From Brevinematales bacterium (GTDB lineage Bacteria; Spirochaetota; Brevinematia; Brevinematales; Thermospiraceae), in contig JABLXN010000005.1 in NCBI GenBank assembly GCA_013177995.1, forward strand, positions 1-64,000: 64,000 bases of DNA, given 5' to 3'. Each line of letters begins with the position of its first letter. Position 1 is the stretch's first letter. Positions 25,298-33,905 of the stretch are shown piece after piece. The translations under genes were made by a program, and so were the position numbers. The notes beneath the pieces are model-generated. The model was not told the origin of the DNA and made no database searches. It worked only from the letters and a program-made list of their open reading frames with translations.

Positions 25298-25714
25298 ATG
25301 GAGGAAAGTATCCAAATTAGTATTCAGGGAGATCTTTCTGAACTGAAAAAGGTACGGGAAAGGCTTGAAGAGTTTTTGCATCAGTGTTCTATGCCAGAAG
25401 AAAAGGTGTTTCAGCTTGTTCTTGTGGTGGATGAGGTGGTCACCAATACTATCAAGTATGGGTATGAGAAAAAAGGGGGAGTGGTGAAGGTGAAGGCCTC
25501 TTGCCATGAGAAAATGGTAGAGATTATTGTTGAGGACGAGGCTCCTCCCTTTAATCCCCTTGAGTACCCTCCTGTGGATATGGAAGCCCATCTTCAAAAG
25601 GGAAATACCCATGGCTTAGGGATCCATGTTCTCAGGACGTATGCCGATGAGTGTGCGTATCAGAGGCTTTCGGGTGGCAATCAATTGATCATACGAAAGA
25701 GGGTATCCTCGTAA
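25298..25714 (+). CDS. RsbW-like serine kinase / anti-sigma factor
   Basis: 138-residue GHKL ATPase domain that phosphorylates STAS partners and may sequester a sigma factor. Motifs: N-box VVDEVVTNTIKYGY, G1 VEDEAPPFNPLEYP, G2 HGLGIHVLRTYADE. It follows the STAS gene by 10 bp. No sigma-B-like gene is nearby, so the kinase may act on another output. The response regulator phosphatase at 10.8-11.9 kb is a plausible upstream partner. Confidence 0.92.
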   Translation: MEESIQISIQGDLSELKKVRERLEEFLHQCSMPEEKVFQLVLVVDEVVTNTIKYGYEKKGGVVKVKASCHEKMVEIIVEDEAPPFNPLEYPPVDMEAHLQKGNTHGLGIHVLRTYADECAYQRLSGGNQLIIRKRVSS

Positions 25715-25734
25715 AGGAAAAAAGTAAGGAGGGA

Positions 25735-25881
25735 ATGATGTGGTTTTGGGCTTTGGTTTTTGTGGGAGTGGCGGTGATAGTGGTGGGATTTCAGTTTGCT
25801 CTTTTTTTAGGTGCCCCATGGGGCGATTTTACCTTGTGGGGAAAATTTCCTGGAAAAATGCCTGCTTCGATAATAAGCTAA
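25735..25881 (+). pseudogene. Truncated N-terminal fragment of a small membrane protein
   Basis: A good ribosome binding site (AAGGAGGG) precedes tandem ATGs. The 48-residue frame starts with one membrane helix (WALVFVGVAVIVVGFQFALF) and continues GAPWGDFTLWGKFPGKMPASI. That block resembles the start of a family of roughly 140-residue membrane proteins with an ALGAPWGE-type motif. The frame stops exactly where the convergent acyltransferase-like gene ends, so the rest seems lost. Family resemblance is from memory; a genuine short protein is the alternative. Confidence 0.5.
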
Positions 25882-27131
25882 AGAACAGAGAGAAGAATCT
25901 CTATACCCCGTTGAAAAAGGTGACGACTTATGTCATCAGGCATGAACTCCGGTTTACTTACCCATGAGAGGGTCATGGTGTCGTGGTAAGTGCAGACACC
26001 CAGGACAGTTTCCGTGGGAAGTCCCTGGGCGATAGGGCCATAGATAGCCTTGACAAAGGCAGGAAATCCATCTACTATCCCTATATTGGTGAGAGAGAGA
26101 TCATAGTCCTTGCGCGTATCAAAGCGTCTTCGTCTCTGGAAGCCGTGAAGAAGGGCTCTTTTCAAATCCTGTTCGGATCGATAATGAAAGTAGAGAAAAT
26201 CTGTTTGTTTTATCTGAAGGTCAAGCAGGCGTTTGAAAAAACGACACCTCTCCCAGAAAGGGCGAGAATCTGAAAAGTCCACCGTGGTTCGAATGGTGCC
26301 ATTGAAAAGCCCAAACGTATCAGGGGAAAGACCATACAGTGGCCGAAGATTGACAGGAGAGAGGACAGTTCTTTGTGGGCGTTTGTGGCCGCATCCCTTT
26401 TCGTAAAAAGCTTGAAGAAAACTCACAGCCAGAGCCGCATGTACCGTCGTGTGTTCTTTTTGTGTTTTTTCTCTCAGTTTTCGGGTGGTGGAGGGGGGAA
26501 AAGCATGCGAAAGAAGGCGATAGTGCCAGTGAGAGGGCCAGGAGGGTTCAGAAAGGATTTCCTGAAGACTTTTCCACCAGTTTTTTTTCGTGCTTCTCTC
26601 GGAAATATATTTGTCTTGCCAGGTTGTGGTGAAGTGTTTTGCAAGAACATCATCCCAATCGCAGGTAGGAAGAGGGGAAGGGTCTTTCCCATCGAGAATG
26701 GCGAAAAGGGTTTTAAGCCAGCTGATAGCCCCTATTCCATCGACAAGGGCATGATCAAAATGAGCATAGAAAAATCCCCCTTGAGGACTTTTGTAAAGTT
26801 TTATCCTGAGAAGAGGAAGAGAGGGGTCGTCAAAAAGTTGCCCCACTTGAGAAGCCACGGCATCCCAGATATCGGGCACTTCTTCAAAGGTCACAGGAAG
26901 AAGAGAGGTGTCAGTGGTGGTGAGAATACCGCGCTCTTTTTCTCTCAGAATAACACGGGTTTTGCCGAAGGGGAAGAGGCTCTCCATTTTCTGGAGGGCA
27001 CTTCTTACCACCTGCTCTTCTGGAAGGGGCTCACAGAGCAGGGCGATACCAAAATTGATAGGAAGAGGTGTGTGTTTTCGTCTTGAGGCTCGGTAGATCC
27101 ATTCTTCCATGGCAAACAGATTTCTTTCCAT
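25878..27131 (-). CDS. Condensation/acyltransferase-fold protein (HxxxDG)
   Basis: 417 residues. The active-site motif HFDHALVDGIGA (about 136-147) is the HxxxDG of the CoA-dependent acyltransferase/condensation superfamily, which includes wax-ester synthases, alcohol acetyltransferases and Pap-type enzymes. DFSDSRPFWERC and a late DTMTLSWVSKP segment resemble the bridging motifs. The start is the ATG at 27131 (MERNLFAMEEW) with AGAGG upstream. A solo family A palindrome lies 14 bp upstream, in the leader region. Substrate unknown; not part of a recognisable peptide synthetase cluster. Confidence 0.75.
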   Translation of the reverse strand: MERNLFAMEEWIYRASRRKHTPLPINFGIALLCEPLPEEQVVRSALQKMESLFPFGKTRVILREKERGILTTTDTSLLPVTFEEVPDIWDAVASQVGQLFDDPSLPLLRIKLYKSPQGGFFYAHFDHALVDGIGAISWLKTLFAILDGKDPSPLPTCDWDDVLAKHFTTTWQDKYISERSTKKNWWKSLQEILSEPSWPSHWHYRLLSHAFPPSTTRKLREKTQKEHTTVHAALAVSFLQAFYEKGCGHKRPQRTVLSPVNLRPLYGLSPDTFGLFNGTIRTTVDFSDSRPFWERCRFFKRLLDLQIKQTDFLYFHYRSEQDLKRALLHGFQRRRRFDTRKDYDLSLTNIGIVDGFPAFVKAIYGPIAQGLPTETVLGVCTYHDTMTLSWVSKPEFMPDDISRHLFQRGIEILLSVL

Positions 27132-27145
27132 AGTATCCTCTTTTC

Positions 27146-27175
27146 GAGACCCTTGCACATTCGTGCAAAGGTCTC
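27146..27175. repeat. Solo family A palindrome S1
   Basis: 30-bp palindrome with arms GAGACCCTTGCAC and GTGCAAAGGTCTC. It is flanked on both sides by the 5-bp direct repeat TTTTC, consistent with a target-site duplication. It matches the 3' terminal part of the 200-bp family A repeats. Confidence 0.8.
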
Positions 27176-27348
27176 TTTTCGTTGGTTTTTTAGGATATGA
27201 AAAAACAAGAAAAAAATCAAAAAAATCCTTTGCGGATTTGGTCGTGACCTCTTTTCTTTAGGTTGAGAGTAAGGTTTTTTCAAAATTTGCAAAAAAGAGA
27301 ATGTTTATATACAATGTACCTGTTAGTAAAGGAATCGTGGAGGGATAT

Positions 27349-28641
27349 ATGACGGCACTCAAAAAGTTATGGTTTTTTCTTGTTCTTTCTTTAGGATTAG
27401 CGACGCTTTTGATTGTTCTTTTTCCTTATGAGAGAGTGTATCTTTTGATGCTTTTTCTTGGTATGGTGGGGGTGGGGGTTACGTATTTGTATGTGACAGG
27501 GGCCACGTTTTCTTTTGTTTCCCATGATGCGGCCTTGCTTTCTGCTTTTGGTGTCTCGGGTGTTTTAGTTGGGGTGGTGTATGAGTTGTTTTTGTTGATG
27601 AATGCCCCTTCTTCTCCTGCTTTTATGTATCCCCTTCATTTTCTTCTCGCTCTCTGGATGACGTTCTGGCTTTTTGTGGGGGCGTGGTATGCCCATAGAC
27701 GAATTTCTCTTTACTGGCCTTTTGTAGTGGTGTATGGGCTCTTTTTGGTGGGGCTGTGGTGGATTCTTCGGGAATATGCGGCAGTTCTTTTGCCGTTATG
27801 GAAGAATCTTTTTCTTCCCTTTGCATTGTGGTGGATTGTGGGAATAGAGGTGGTTCTTCTGGTGACACTGGGTCTTCTCTTTGTCTGGCGGCATCGTATT
27901 CTTTCCACAGTGTATACGGCCTTTGTTCTTTGGGTATTGTTTCGTATGATAACGGGGGTTTTCTGGTGGCAAGTCGCGAAAACGGAGGATTCGTTTCTCT
28001 GGCTTCAGTATATCCTTACTCTTGAATGGATTGGACTTCTTTTTGGATTAGATGGGGTTATCTATAGTGGGATTCAGTATCCATTGCACAAGCTAAACAG
28101 GCAACTTCAGGTTTTGCAAGAGGAGAATATGCTTTCTCTTCGGTTGGATAGAGTGACAAGGACACTCAATGCTGAGGCTTTTCAGGATATGGTGCGGTAT
28201 GAGGTATTGAGGCAGAAAAGACAAAAGTCTGATCTTGGGCTTTTGGTGATTGAGGCTCTCATTGAGATGGCATCGACAAATTATACCTGTCCTGATAATG
28301 TGCTTGGGCTTCTTGCGGCTTCGTTTCGGGCTAATCTCAGGGCGCATGATGTGATTTCTCATTGGGGAGGGGGGAGATTTGTGATTCTTTTCATGGATAC
28401 GGACCTGGTGGGGGTGTGTGCGGTGGGGAAGAAGATGCGGGAGGTGGTGTCGATGAGTGAGTATCTCTGTGGGAATACCAGTGCCAAGGTAACACTTTTT
28501 ATGGGGGCGTCAGTCTATGTGCCGGGGATGAGTGTGGAGGATTTTCTTTCGGTGGGGTTTGCGAATCTTCAAAAAGCCAAGGAGAAAAAGGCCACAGACG
28601 TGGTCACAGAAGTGATTTTTGATTATCCTGAAAAATCATAG
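27349..28641 (+). CDS. Membrane protein with degenerate GGDEF domain
   Basis: 430 residues. About eight membrane helices (1-250) are followed by a short coiled linker (LNRQLQVLQEEN) and a GGDEF-fold domain (about 270-425). The signature loop reads WGGGRFVIL instead of GGDEF/GGEEF, so the usual catalytic metal-binding acid is missing and c-di-GMP synthesis is doubtful. LDRVTRTLNAEAF and FMGASVY match the domain's flanks. ATG 27349 follows GTGGAGGG; the upstream frame is rejected. The 3' end overlaps the convergent photolyase by 19 bp. Confidence 0.85.
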   Translation: MTALKKLWFFLVLSLGLATLLIVLFPYERVYLLMLFLGMVGVGVTYLYVTGATFSFVSHDAALLSAFGVSGVLVGVVYELFLLMNAPSSPAFMYPLHFLLALWMTFWLFVGAWYAHRRISLYWPFVVVYGLFLVGLWWILREYAAVLLPLWKNLFLPFALWWIVGIEVVLLVTLGLLFVWRHRILSTVYTAFVLWVLFRMITGVFWWQVAKTEDSFLWLQYILTLEWIGLLFGLDGVIYSGIQYPLHKLNRQLQVLQEENMLSLRLDRVTRTLNAEAFQDMVRYEVLRQKRQKSDLGLLVIEALIEMASTNYTCPDNVLGLLAASFRANLRAHDVISHWGGGRFVILFMDTDLVGVCAVGKKMREVVSMSEYLCGNTSAKVTLFMGASVYVPGMSVEDFLSVGFANLQKAKEKKATDVVTEVIFDYPEKS

Positions 28642-29966
28642 TCAGGAAGAGTGTTTGCCCATTGGATATAGCGATCGACGTCGAATTTTCTTTTGCAGCC
28701 GCTGAAGGTCATGGGTCTTATCTGACCGATGATGGGTTTGTCTCCATAGGGTCTATCGTGAAGACCACCAATGCTCCAGAGAACTCCTACATAGCCGTTT
28801 GGATCTCTTCCATCGAGAAGGTAACTGTCATTGAAAAAAATAGCCCATTCGATGGCCTTTTCTGGAGAGGGGGACCACTCGAGGATCTTTTTTGCCCAGT
28901 ACATGCGAAGATAGCCGTGAAGATAGCCGGTGAGACGAAGAGAACGCTGACAGGCGTTCCAGAGAGGATCATGGGTTTTCTCCATCTCAAGGGTTTCTCT
29001 GTCGTAGAGGTATTCTCTCGGGTCATCGCGATGGCGGTCAAGGGATTTTTGTGCCCATGAGGGAATGCCTTCCCAGCTATCATAATATGGCTGGTAAAAG
29101 ACAAAATTATCTGAGAGTTCTCGTCTCACAATGAGTTCTTCGAGAAAAACCTGTCGGTTGATGTCGCTTATGGTGGGATGATGATGGATTTCGTAGGCCA
29201 CCCTTTGGGGAGAAAGCTGGCCAAAATGAAAATATCCCGAGAGACGGGAAGTCGCAAAAGCCATGGGATCGTTTTTTTCGGTGGCATATCGGTGAATGCC
29301 TGCTTGTAAGAACTGAAGAAATGTCTCCCAGGCGGCTGTTTCCCCGGGCTTGGGGGAGAAGGGGGGCAAGGATGAGAAGGATGGCCACAAAAGAGAAGGA
29401 GAATATCCTTTCCATGGATAGGGGTGAATGATTGGTTTGGGGATATCGGTGAGAAAAAAAGGCAAAAGGCGTTGAATCTTTGGGCGAAGGGTTCTGGCGG
29501 CGAATTCAGCATGATCACTGGCTTTCCAACAGGGGACGATGTTGTGGGTATCTACTTCGATAATCGTTTTGGGAAGGTTTTGTGTGAGGATGGTTTTCCA
29601 TTGTCTTTTTATTCGGAGGGGGTCAAAGTCGGTCACGACCACTTCGGGGTTTATTTTGAGAAGAAAGGAGATGAAATCCTCTTCTATAGTCCCAGAGACA
29701 AGAAAAAAGGGGATCTGGTATTGAGAAAGGGTGTTAGCAACCTCTTTAAGGCCCTCTATCATGAAGGCAAAATGCCATGATTTCGCGCCTAAAAATTGCT
29801 TAGCAAGATAAAAAACCACAACGAGGGGGAGTTTTTTTTCAATGGCCTTTTGCTGGGCAAAAAGAAGGGCCCAGTTATCGTACACACGCTGGTCTCGACT
29901 CATCCAGTAAACGACACACTGTTCCGTTTTTTGATGCGAAGAGAGATATCTTGTTCGCTCTGTCAT
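28623..29966 (-). CDS. Class II deoxyribodipyrimidine photolyase
   Basis: FAD-dependent repair of cyclobutane pyrimidine dimers in light. About 447 residues. Class II signatures: YWMSRDQRVYDNWAL near the N-terminus, FLEELIVRRELSDNFVFYQP, HGYLRMYWAKKILEW, DGRDPNGYVGVLWSIGG and KFDVDRYIQWA. The ATG at 29966 lies 4 bp after the upstream GerMN gene stop; a GTG at 30035 is an alternative overlapping that gene. Presence implies exposure to light at times. Confidence 0.93.
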   Translation of the reverse strand: MTERTRYLSSHQKTEQCVVYWMSRDQRVYDNWALLFAQQKAIEKKLPLVVVFYLAKQFLGAKSWHFAFMIEGLKEVANTLSQYQIPFFLVSGTIEEDFISFLLKINPEVVVTDFDPLRIKRQWKTILTQNLPKTIIEVDTHNIVPCWKASDHAEFAARTLRPKIQRLLPFFLTDIPKPIIHPYPWKGYSPSLLWPSFSSLPPFSPKPGETAAWETFLQFLQAGIHRYATEKNDPMAFATSRLSGYFHFGQLSPQRVAYEIHHHPTISDINRQVFLEELIVRRELSDNFVFYQPYYDSWEGIPSWAQKSLDRHRDDPREYLYDRETLEMEKTHDPLWNACQRSLRLTGYLHGYLRMYWAKKILEWSPSPEKAIEWAIFFNDSYLLDGRDPNGYVGVLWSIGGLHDRPYGDKPIIGQIRPMTFSGCKRKFDVDRYIQWANTLPDYDFSG

Positions 29967-29970
29967 CAAT

Positions 29971-30612
29971 TTAGTAAGGTATTTCAAAGGGTTCTTTGGG
30001 AGGAAGGACTGGTTGGGGGATGGGGAATCCTTCACCCCCTAAATAGCGGAGGGGTTTACCTTCAAGATAGAAATATACTCCCTTGATATTGGGAAACTGA
30101 CATGCGGTGAGTACTATCTGATAGATCTGAAGTTTATACCCCTGAAGGCCATAGGCGTTGTAGGAAAACTCTTCGCTTACGTCAATATGGGCGTATCCGT
30201 CTTTAATCCAGAGGCGTTTGATTTTTGTGTCGGGAGGTATCAGGTTGAGGTCGTCGTATTCCCGTGCCTTGAGAAGGGCCTGGAGGGTGGCTTGAAGAAT
30301 CCCTTCTCCGTCTTCAATGGGTATGGGATGGGGGACAAGGCGCACCCCTTTCTCTAATTGCTTAGCCAAGTAAATAACCACCTCTTTTGTTGTTTTTGGC
30401 GATGTTTTTTGTTGAGAAGAGGGGGGTTTTTGAGAAGGGGAAGGTTTATTTTGCGAGGTTTCTTGAGAGGCAATCTTGCCGGAGGTGTCAATGGCAATAT
30501 TCCCTGAGAAGACCAGAACAAGGGCTAAAAGGGCACCCGTAATGAGCCACAAGAGAGGGAGGTAACGGGAGGATTTTCGCCGTCGGCGAGAACGCTTTGT
30601 TTTCTCTGGCAT
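29971..30612 (-). CDS. GerMN-domain membrane-anchored protein
   Basis: 213 residues: a basic N-terminus (KRSRRRRKSSR), one membrane helix (about 19-38), a Ser/Pro/Gln-rich linker, then a GerMN domain (about 75-200). The domain carries IYLAKQLEKGVRLVPHPIP, LWIKDGYAHIDVSEEF and LTACQFPNIKGVYF, typical of the family named after spore germination protein GerM but widespread in non-sporeformers. Likely periplasmic, role unknown. It lies between ptsN-like (3 bp) and photolyase genes. Confidence 0.85.
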   Translation of the reverse strand: MPEKTKRSRRRRKSSRYLPLLWLITGALLALVLVFSGNIAIDTSGKIASQETSQNKPSPSQKPPSSQQKTSPKTTKEVVIYLAKQLEKGVRLVPHPIPIEDGEGILQATLQALLKAREYDDLNLIPPDTKIKRLWIKDGYAHIDVSEEFSYNAYGLQGYKLQIYQIVLTACQFPNIKGVYFYLEGKPLRYLGGEGFPIPQPVLPPKEPFEIPY

Positions 30613-30615
30613 AGG

Positions 30616-31083
30616 TTATTTGTGGCACTCAGCTTCCTTCTCAAGGATCAGTTTGTAGAGATCGTGGGGAGTTTTGACTTTTTTGATAGCCTGGACCATG
30701 TCTGTTTTTTCGTAGATCTCTACAATGATTCGGAGAATCTCCAGTTGCTGTTGAGGGCTGTATTCATCAGAAGTAATCACCGCCAAAAAGAGATAGGAAG
30801 GCTGTTTATCATAGGCTTCGAATTCTCTGCCTTCAGGTTCGTAAACAAAGAGGAGATGAAGGTCTTTGACATGGGGACTTCGCCCGTGGGGTATAGCAAG
30901 ACCGTTTCCCAGCCCCGTTGATCCCTTTTTTTCTCTTTCTACCATGGCTTTGTAGGCTTCTTTCTTGTCAATTCCATGGATCTCCTGAAAAAGTTCAGCA
31001 AGTTCCTCAAAAATTTCGTTCTTTTTCGTTGCCTTGAGGCCTATGCGAACAAAGCGCTCCTCAAGGATTTCACGGAATAACAT
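30616..31083 (-). CDS. PTS EIIA (PtsN/fructose-type) domain protein
   Basis: 155-residue EIIA domain of the fructose/nitrogen-regulatory type. The phosphorylatable histidine lies in GNGLAIPHGRSPHV. A stand-alone EIIA without EIIB/C neighbours suggests a regulatory phosphocarrier rather than sugar uptake (inference). First gene of the ptsN-GerMN-photolyase operon. Confidence 0.9.
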   Translation of the reverse strand: MLFREILEERFVRIGLKATKKNEIFEELAELFQEIHGIDKKEAYKAMVEREKKGSTGLGNGLAIPHGRSPHVKDLHLLFVYEPEGREFEAYDKQPSYLFLAVITSDEYSPQQQLEILRIIVEIYEKTDMVQAIKKVKTPHDLYKLILEKEAECHK

Positions 31084-31125
31084 ATGATTCCTCCTTCCAC
31101 CACAACGAACACTCTGATGGATGTT

Positions 31126-31154
31126 ATTATAGACCCTTTTCTAAAAAAACACAA
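31126..31154 (-). promoter_or_regulatory. Candidate promoter of the EIIA operon
   Basis: Minus-strand TATAAT (31131-31126) with a weak TTGTGT (31154-31149) 17 bp upstream. Confidence 0.5.
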
Positions 31155-31225
31155 ATTTTTTGAAGGTTTTTTTGAAAGGGTGTGGTGGACATTTTTTGTT
31201 TCATATTTATTTCACCTTGGGGATA

Positions 31226-31282
31226 GGGCTATCACTTTATTTCAGCAAAGGGGTATGGTTGGCTGAAACAAGGGAATAGCCC
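31226..31282. repeat. Family B palindromic repeat B1
   Basis: Arms GGGCTATCACTTTATTTCAG and GCTGAAACAAGGGAATAGCC form an imperfect long hairpin. It lies between divergent genes. Confidence 0.75.
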
Positions 31283-31347
31283 ATCACCATTGGCTACTCT
31301 CAGGAGACTATACTTTGCCTATCACCACGTTCTTTTCAATTTTCTAT

Positions 31348-31376
31348 TTGACTTTTTCTCAAACTAAGCATATAAT
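31348..31376 (+). promoter_or_regulatory. Promoter of the debranching enzyme gene
   Basis: TTGACT (31348-31353), 17-bp spacer, TATAAT (31371-31376), just before the GGAGGAG ribosome binding site. Confidence 0.78.
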
Positions 31377-31398
31377 GAAAAACTCACAAGGAGGAGAC

Positions 31399-33711
31399 AT
31401 GGAAATCTACAGCGTGTGGCGGATTACTGATACCACCATTGACGTGGAAGGGCACGGCGAATGGCCGCGTCTTATTGCGCTGAGGGATATAGAAGATGGT
31501 TCCACGTTTCTCATCAAAAAGAAAAAACAACTTCGACCAAACGCCTGGAGGCTTTTTACACCCCTTCTTCGACCTGATCATAACTACGAACTTATTGTTC
31601 ATAATCGCTCTTTTTTTGTGGAGTTTAGTGAGGCTTACTGGGCGCGTTTTCATTTTCGGGGATGGCTTGGGACAAGACGGTATGGGAACACAACCATCTT
31701 TCGACTTTTTGCTCCGAGGGCAAAACGGGTGATTCTTTCCCTTTTTGAATTTCCTTATCAGGAAACAGAACCATCCCCTTGCTATCAGGGAGAAATCCAG
31801 ATAGAGATGAAACGAAAGAAGGCGGGGGTATGGGAAGCCATCGTTCCCAAAAATTGTACAGGATATTACTATGGCTACCGGGTTTTTGGTCCTAAAGGTC
31901 CTGGAGAGTTGTTTCATCCAGGCTACATTGTTGCAGATCCGTATGCCAAGGCGGTGGCGAGTTATATTGGCTATCCACAGCGGCACCTTGGTCTCATTGT
32001 AGAGGACAATTACCAATGGAAGAAGCCCACCATTTCTCTTCCAAAGCCCCATGAGTGGATTATCTATGAGTGCCACCTTCGGGATATGACCATGCTCTCC
32101 GAGGGTTGTCAAAGAAAAGGCACATACGAGGGTTTTGTCGAACCCCATCAGAAGGGGGGTATAGCCCATCTCAAAGAGATAGGCGTGAATGCTGTGGAGT
32201 TTCTTCCTCTTCAGGAGTTTTGTGAGATAGAACCTCCCTTTGGGGTGAAAGGCGCTTCTCCTTTCTATAATGATTTCAATCCCTATAGTCGAAACCATTG
32301 GGGATATATGACCACATCTTTTTTTGCCCCGGAGAATTATTATGCGAGTGGAAACCTCTCACCTCACAGCTGGAATGGGCTTGATGGTCATCAGGTGAGA
32401 GGGATGAAGGCCATGGTGGATACCCTTCATGAGGCGGGAATAGCGGTTATCATGGATGTGGTGTACAACCACGTCTCTCTTTATGATCTGAATGCCCTCC
32501 GATTGATTGATAGGCGATACTACTTCTGGACATCTCATGGACATGACGAAAGCCGAACGGGATGTGGAAATGATTTTCGTAGTGATCGTCCCATGGCAAG
32601 GCGGCTCATTGTGGATAGCCTCATCCACTGGGTCAAAGAATACCATATCGATGGTTTTCGTTTTGATTTAGGAACGGTGATAGACTGGAAGACCTACACT
32701 CTTCTTGCCCGCAAGCTTCGAAAAATCAAACCAGATATCTTTCTCACGGCTGAACCCTGGCATGGGGGAAGAGGAGGGACACGGGACGGAGGAGACTATT
32801 GTCTTCTTCCTGGACGAAACGGTTTTGCTTCCCTTGGCATCAGTGCCTGGAATGATCGTTTCCGAAACCTTGTTCGTGGAGGAACGCATGCGACGGAACA
32901 CCCCTCTTATGGACTTGTTTTTGGCAAAGTCTCTCCAGATGAAGTCTGGCATGCTATCCAGTGTTATCCAGAGATTTTTCATAGACCGGAGTTGAGTGTG
33001 AATTATATAGAATCTCATGATAACCATACCTTTACCGATTTTTTGCGAATAGGAAATGGAAACGCTACCTTTACGACTGAGTACAAACCTGAGGAAATTC
33101 TTTCTTCTTCTGTGCTTACTCCCCACCAATTTGACCAGGCGAAGCTTGCCGCCTTTGTTCTTTTTTGTTCTCCGGGAGTGATTATGATCCATGAGGGGCA
33201 AGAATTGGGACGCATGCGAATCGTTTATCCCCCCGATGGAAGTTTTTCTCTTCTTGGGAATGTTCACTGGCACAAGAGTCCTCAGGGAGAGTGGATCAAC
33301 CATCATCAGCACTGGCCAAAACACAAAGCAAAACCCTGGACCATCGATGGCGACGGATATGAGAAAGACAATCCAACAAACTGGATAAATTGGGAACTCA
33401 AGGATATCAACCGGCCTTTGTACGACTTTTATCGTTCACTTATCGCTTTTCGTAAAAACCATGCCTGGATAGGAAAACTAAAGCCTCCTCATCTCTTTCG
33501 TATTGATCCTGTTGAAGGAAGTGGCATAGGATGGGGTGCCTCTCATAAAGGTAACACGCTCTTTTTCTTGATCAACTTTTCTGCAGAAAAAGCGACGTTT
33601 GCCTTTGAAAAGCCTCTTCGTGTACTCTTTGCCACTCATCCTGAGGAAAAATATTCCGGGGAAAAAGCAATAACTCTTTCTCCTTTGCGGGGAGTTGTGC
33701 TTACCTTCTGA
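31399..33711 (+). CDS. GH13 glycogen debranching/isoamylase-type enzyme
   Basis: Cleaves alpha-1,6 branches of glycogen or limit dextrins, predicted cytoplasmic. The 770 residues have an N-terminal CBM48-like domain (FRLFAPRAKRVILSLF). The TIM barrel has DVVYNHVSLYD, the nucleophile in GFRFDLG, the acid in LTAEPWHGGR and YIESHDNHT. A C-terminal beta domain ends in an aromatic-rich region. ATG 31399 follows GGAGGAG. It is monocistronic with its own promoter. GlgX-like, isoamylase or pullulanase specificity is not resolved by eye. Confidence 0.9.
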   Translation: MEIYSVWRITDTTIDVEGHGEWPRLIALRDIEDGSTFLIKKKKQLRPNAWRLFTPLLRPDHNYELIVHNRSFFVEFSEAYWARFHFRGWLGTRRYGNTTIFRLFAPRAKRVILSLFEFPYQETEPSPCYQGEIQIEMKRKKAGVWEAIVPKNCTGYYYGYRVFGPKGPGELFHPGYIVADPYAKAVASYIGYPQRHLGLIVEDNYQWKKPTISLPKPHEWIIYECHLRDMTMLSEGCQRKGTYEGFVEPHQKGGIAHLKEIGVNAVEFLPLQEFCEIEPPFGVKGASPFYNDFNPYSRNHWGYMTTSFFAPENYYASGNLSPHSWNGLDGHQVRGMKAMVDTLHEAGIAVIMDVVYNHVSLYDLNALRLIDRRYYFWTSHGHDESRTGCGNDFRSDRPMARRLIVDSLIHWVKEYHIDGFRFDLGTVIDWKTYTLLARKLRKIKPDIFLTAEPWHGGRGGTRDGGDYCLLPGRNGFASLGISAWNDRFRNLVRGGTHATEHPSYGLVFGKVSPDEVWHAIQCYPEIFHRPELSVNYIESHDNHTFTDFLRIGNGNATFTTEYKPEEILSSSVLTPHQFDQAKLAAFVLFCSPGVIMIHEGQELGRMRIVYPPDGSFSLLGNVHWHKSPQGEWINHHQHWPKHKAKPWTIDGDGYEKDNPTNWINWELKDINRPLYDFYRSLIAFRKNHAWIGKLKPPHLFRIDPVEGSGIGWGASHKGNTLFFLINFSAEKATFAFEKPLRVLFATHPEEKYSGEKAITLSPLRGVVLTF

Positions 33712-33806
33712 AAGCCGTGGAGGTCTTGAGTTTTTTTGAGGGTTTTGCGTTATGAGAGGGGAGATTGTGTTTTCCCGCAAGTGGGAAAAGAGAAATAGAG
33801 AGAATT

Positions 33807-33859
33807 GGCTATTTCCTTATTTCAGCAAAACCGCTTTTTGCTGAAATAAGGAAATAGCC
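33807..33859. repeat. Family B palindromic repeat B2 (perfect)
   Basis: Perfect 24-bp inverted arms (33807-33830 and 33836-33859) around a 5-nt loop; the left arm starts GGCTATTTCCTTATTTCAGC. It lies between convergent genes and could also act as a transcription barrier, but lacks a T-run. Confidence 0.9.
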
Positions 33860-33905
33860 TCATCAAAACATCCGCTTTTTGTGAGCCAATACCCTCTTGT
33901 CTTTC

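Noticed and set aside
25651-25734. Extended start for the truncated membrane frame
   Set aside because: The upstream part overlaps the RsbW-like gene in another frame, and the AAGGAGGG site favours ATG 25735.
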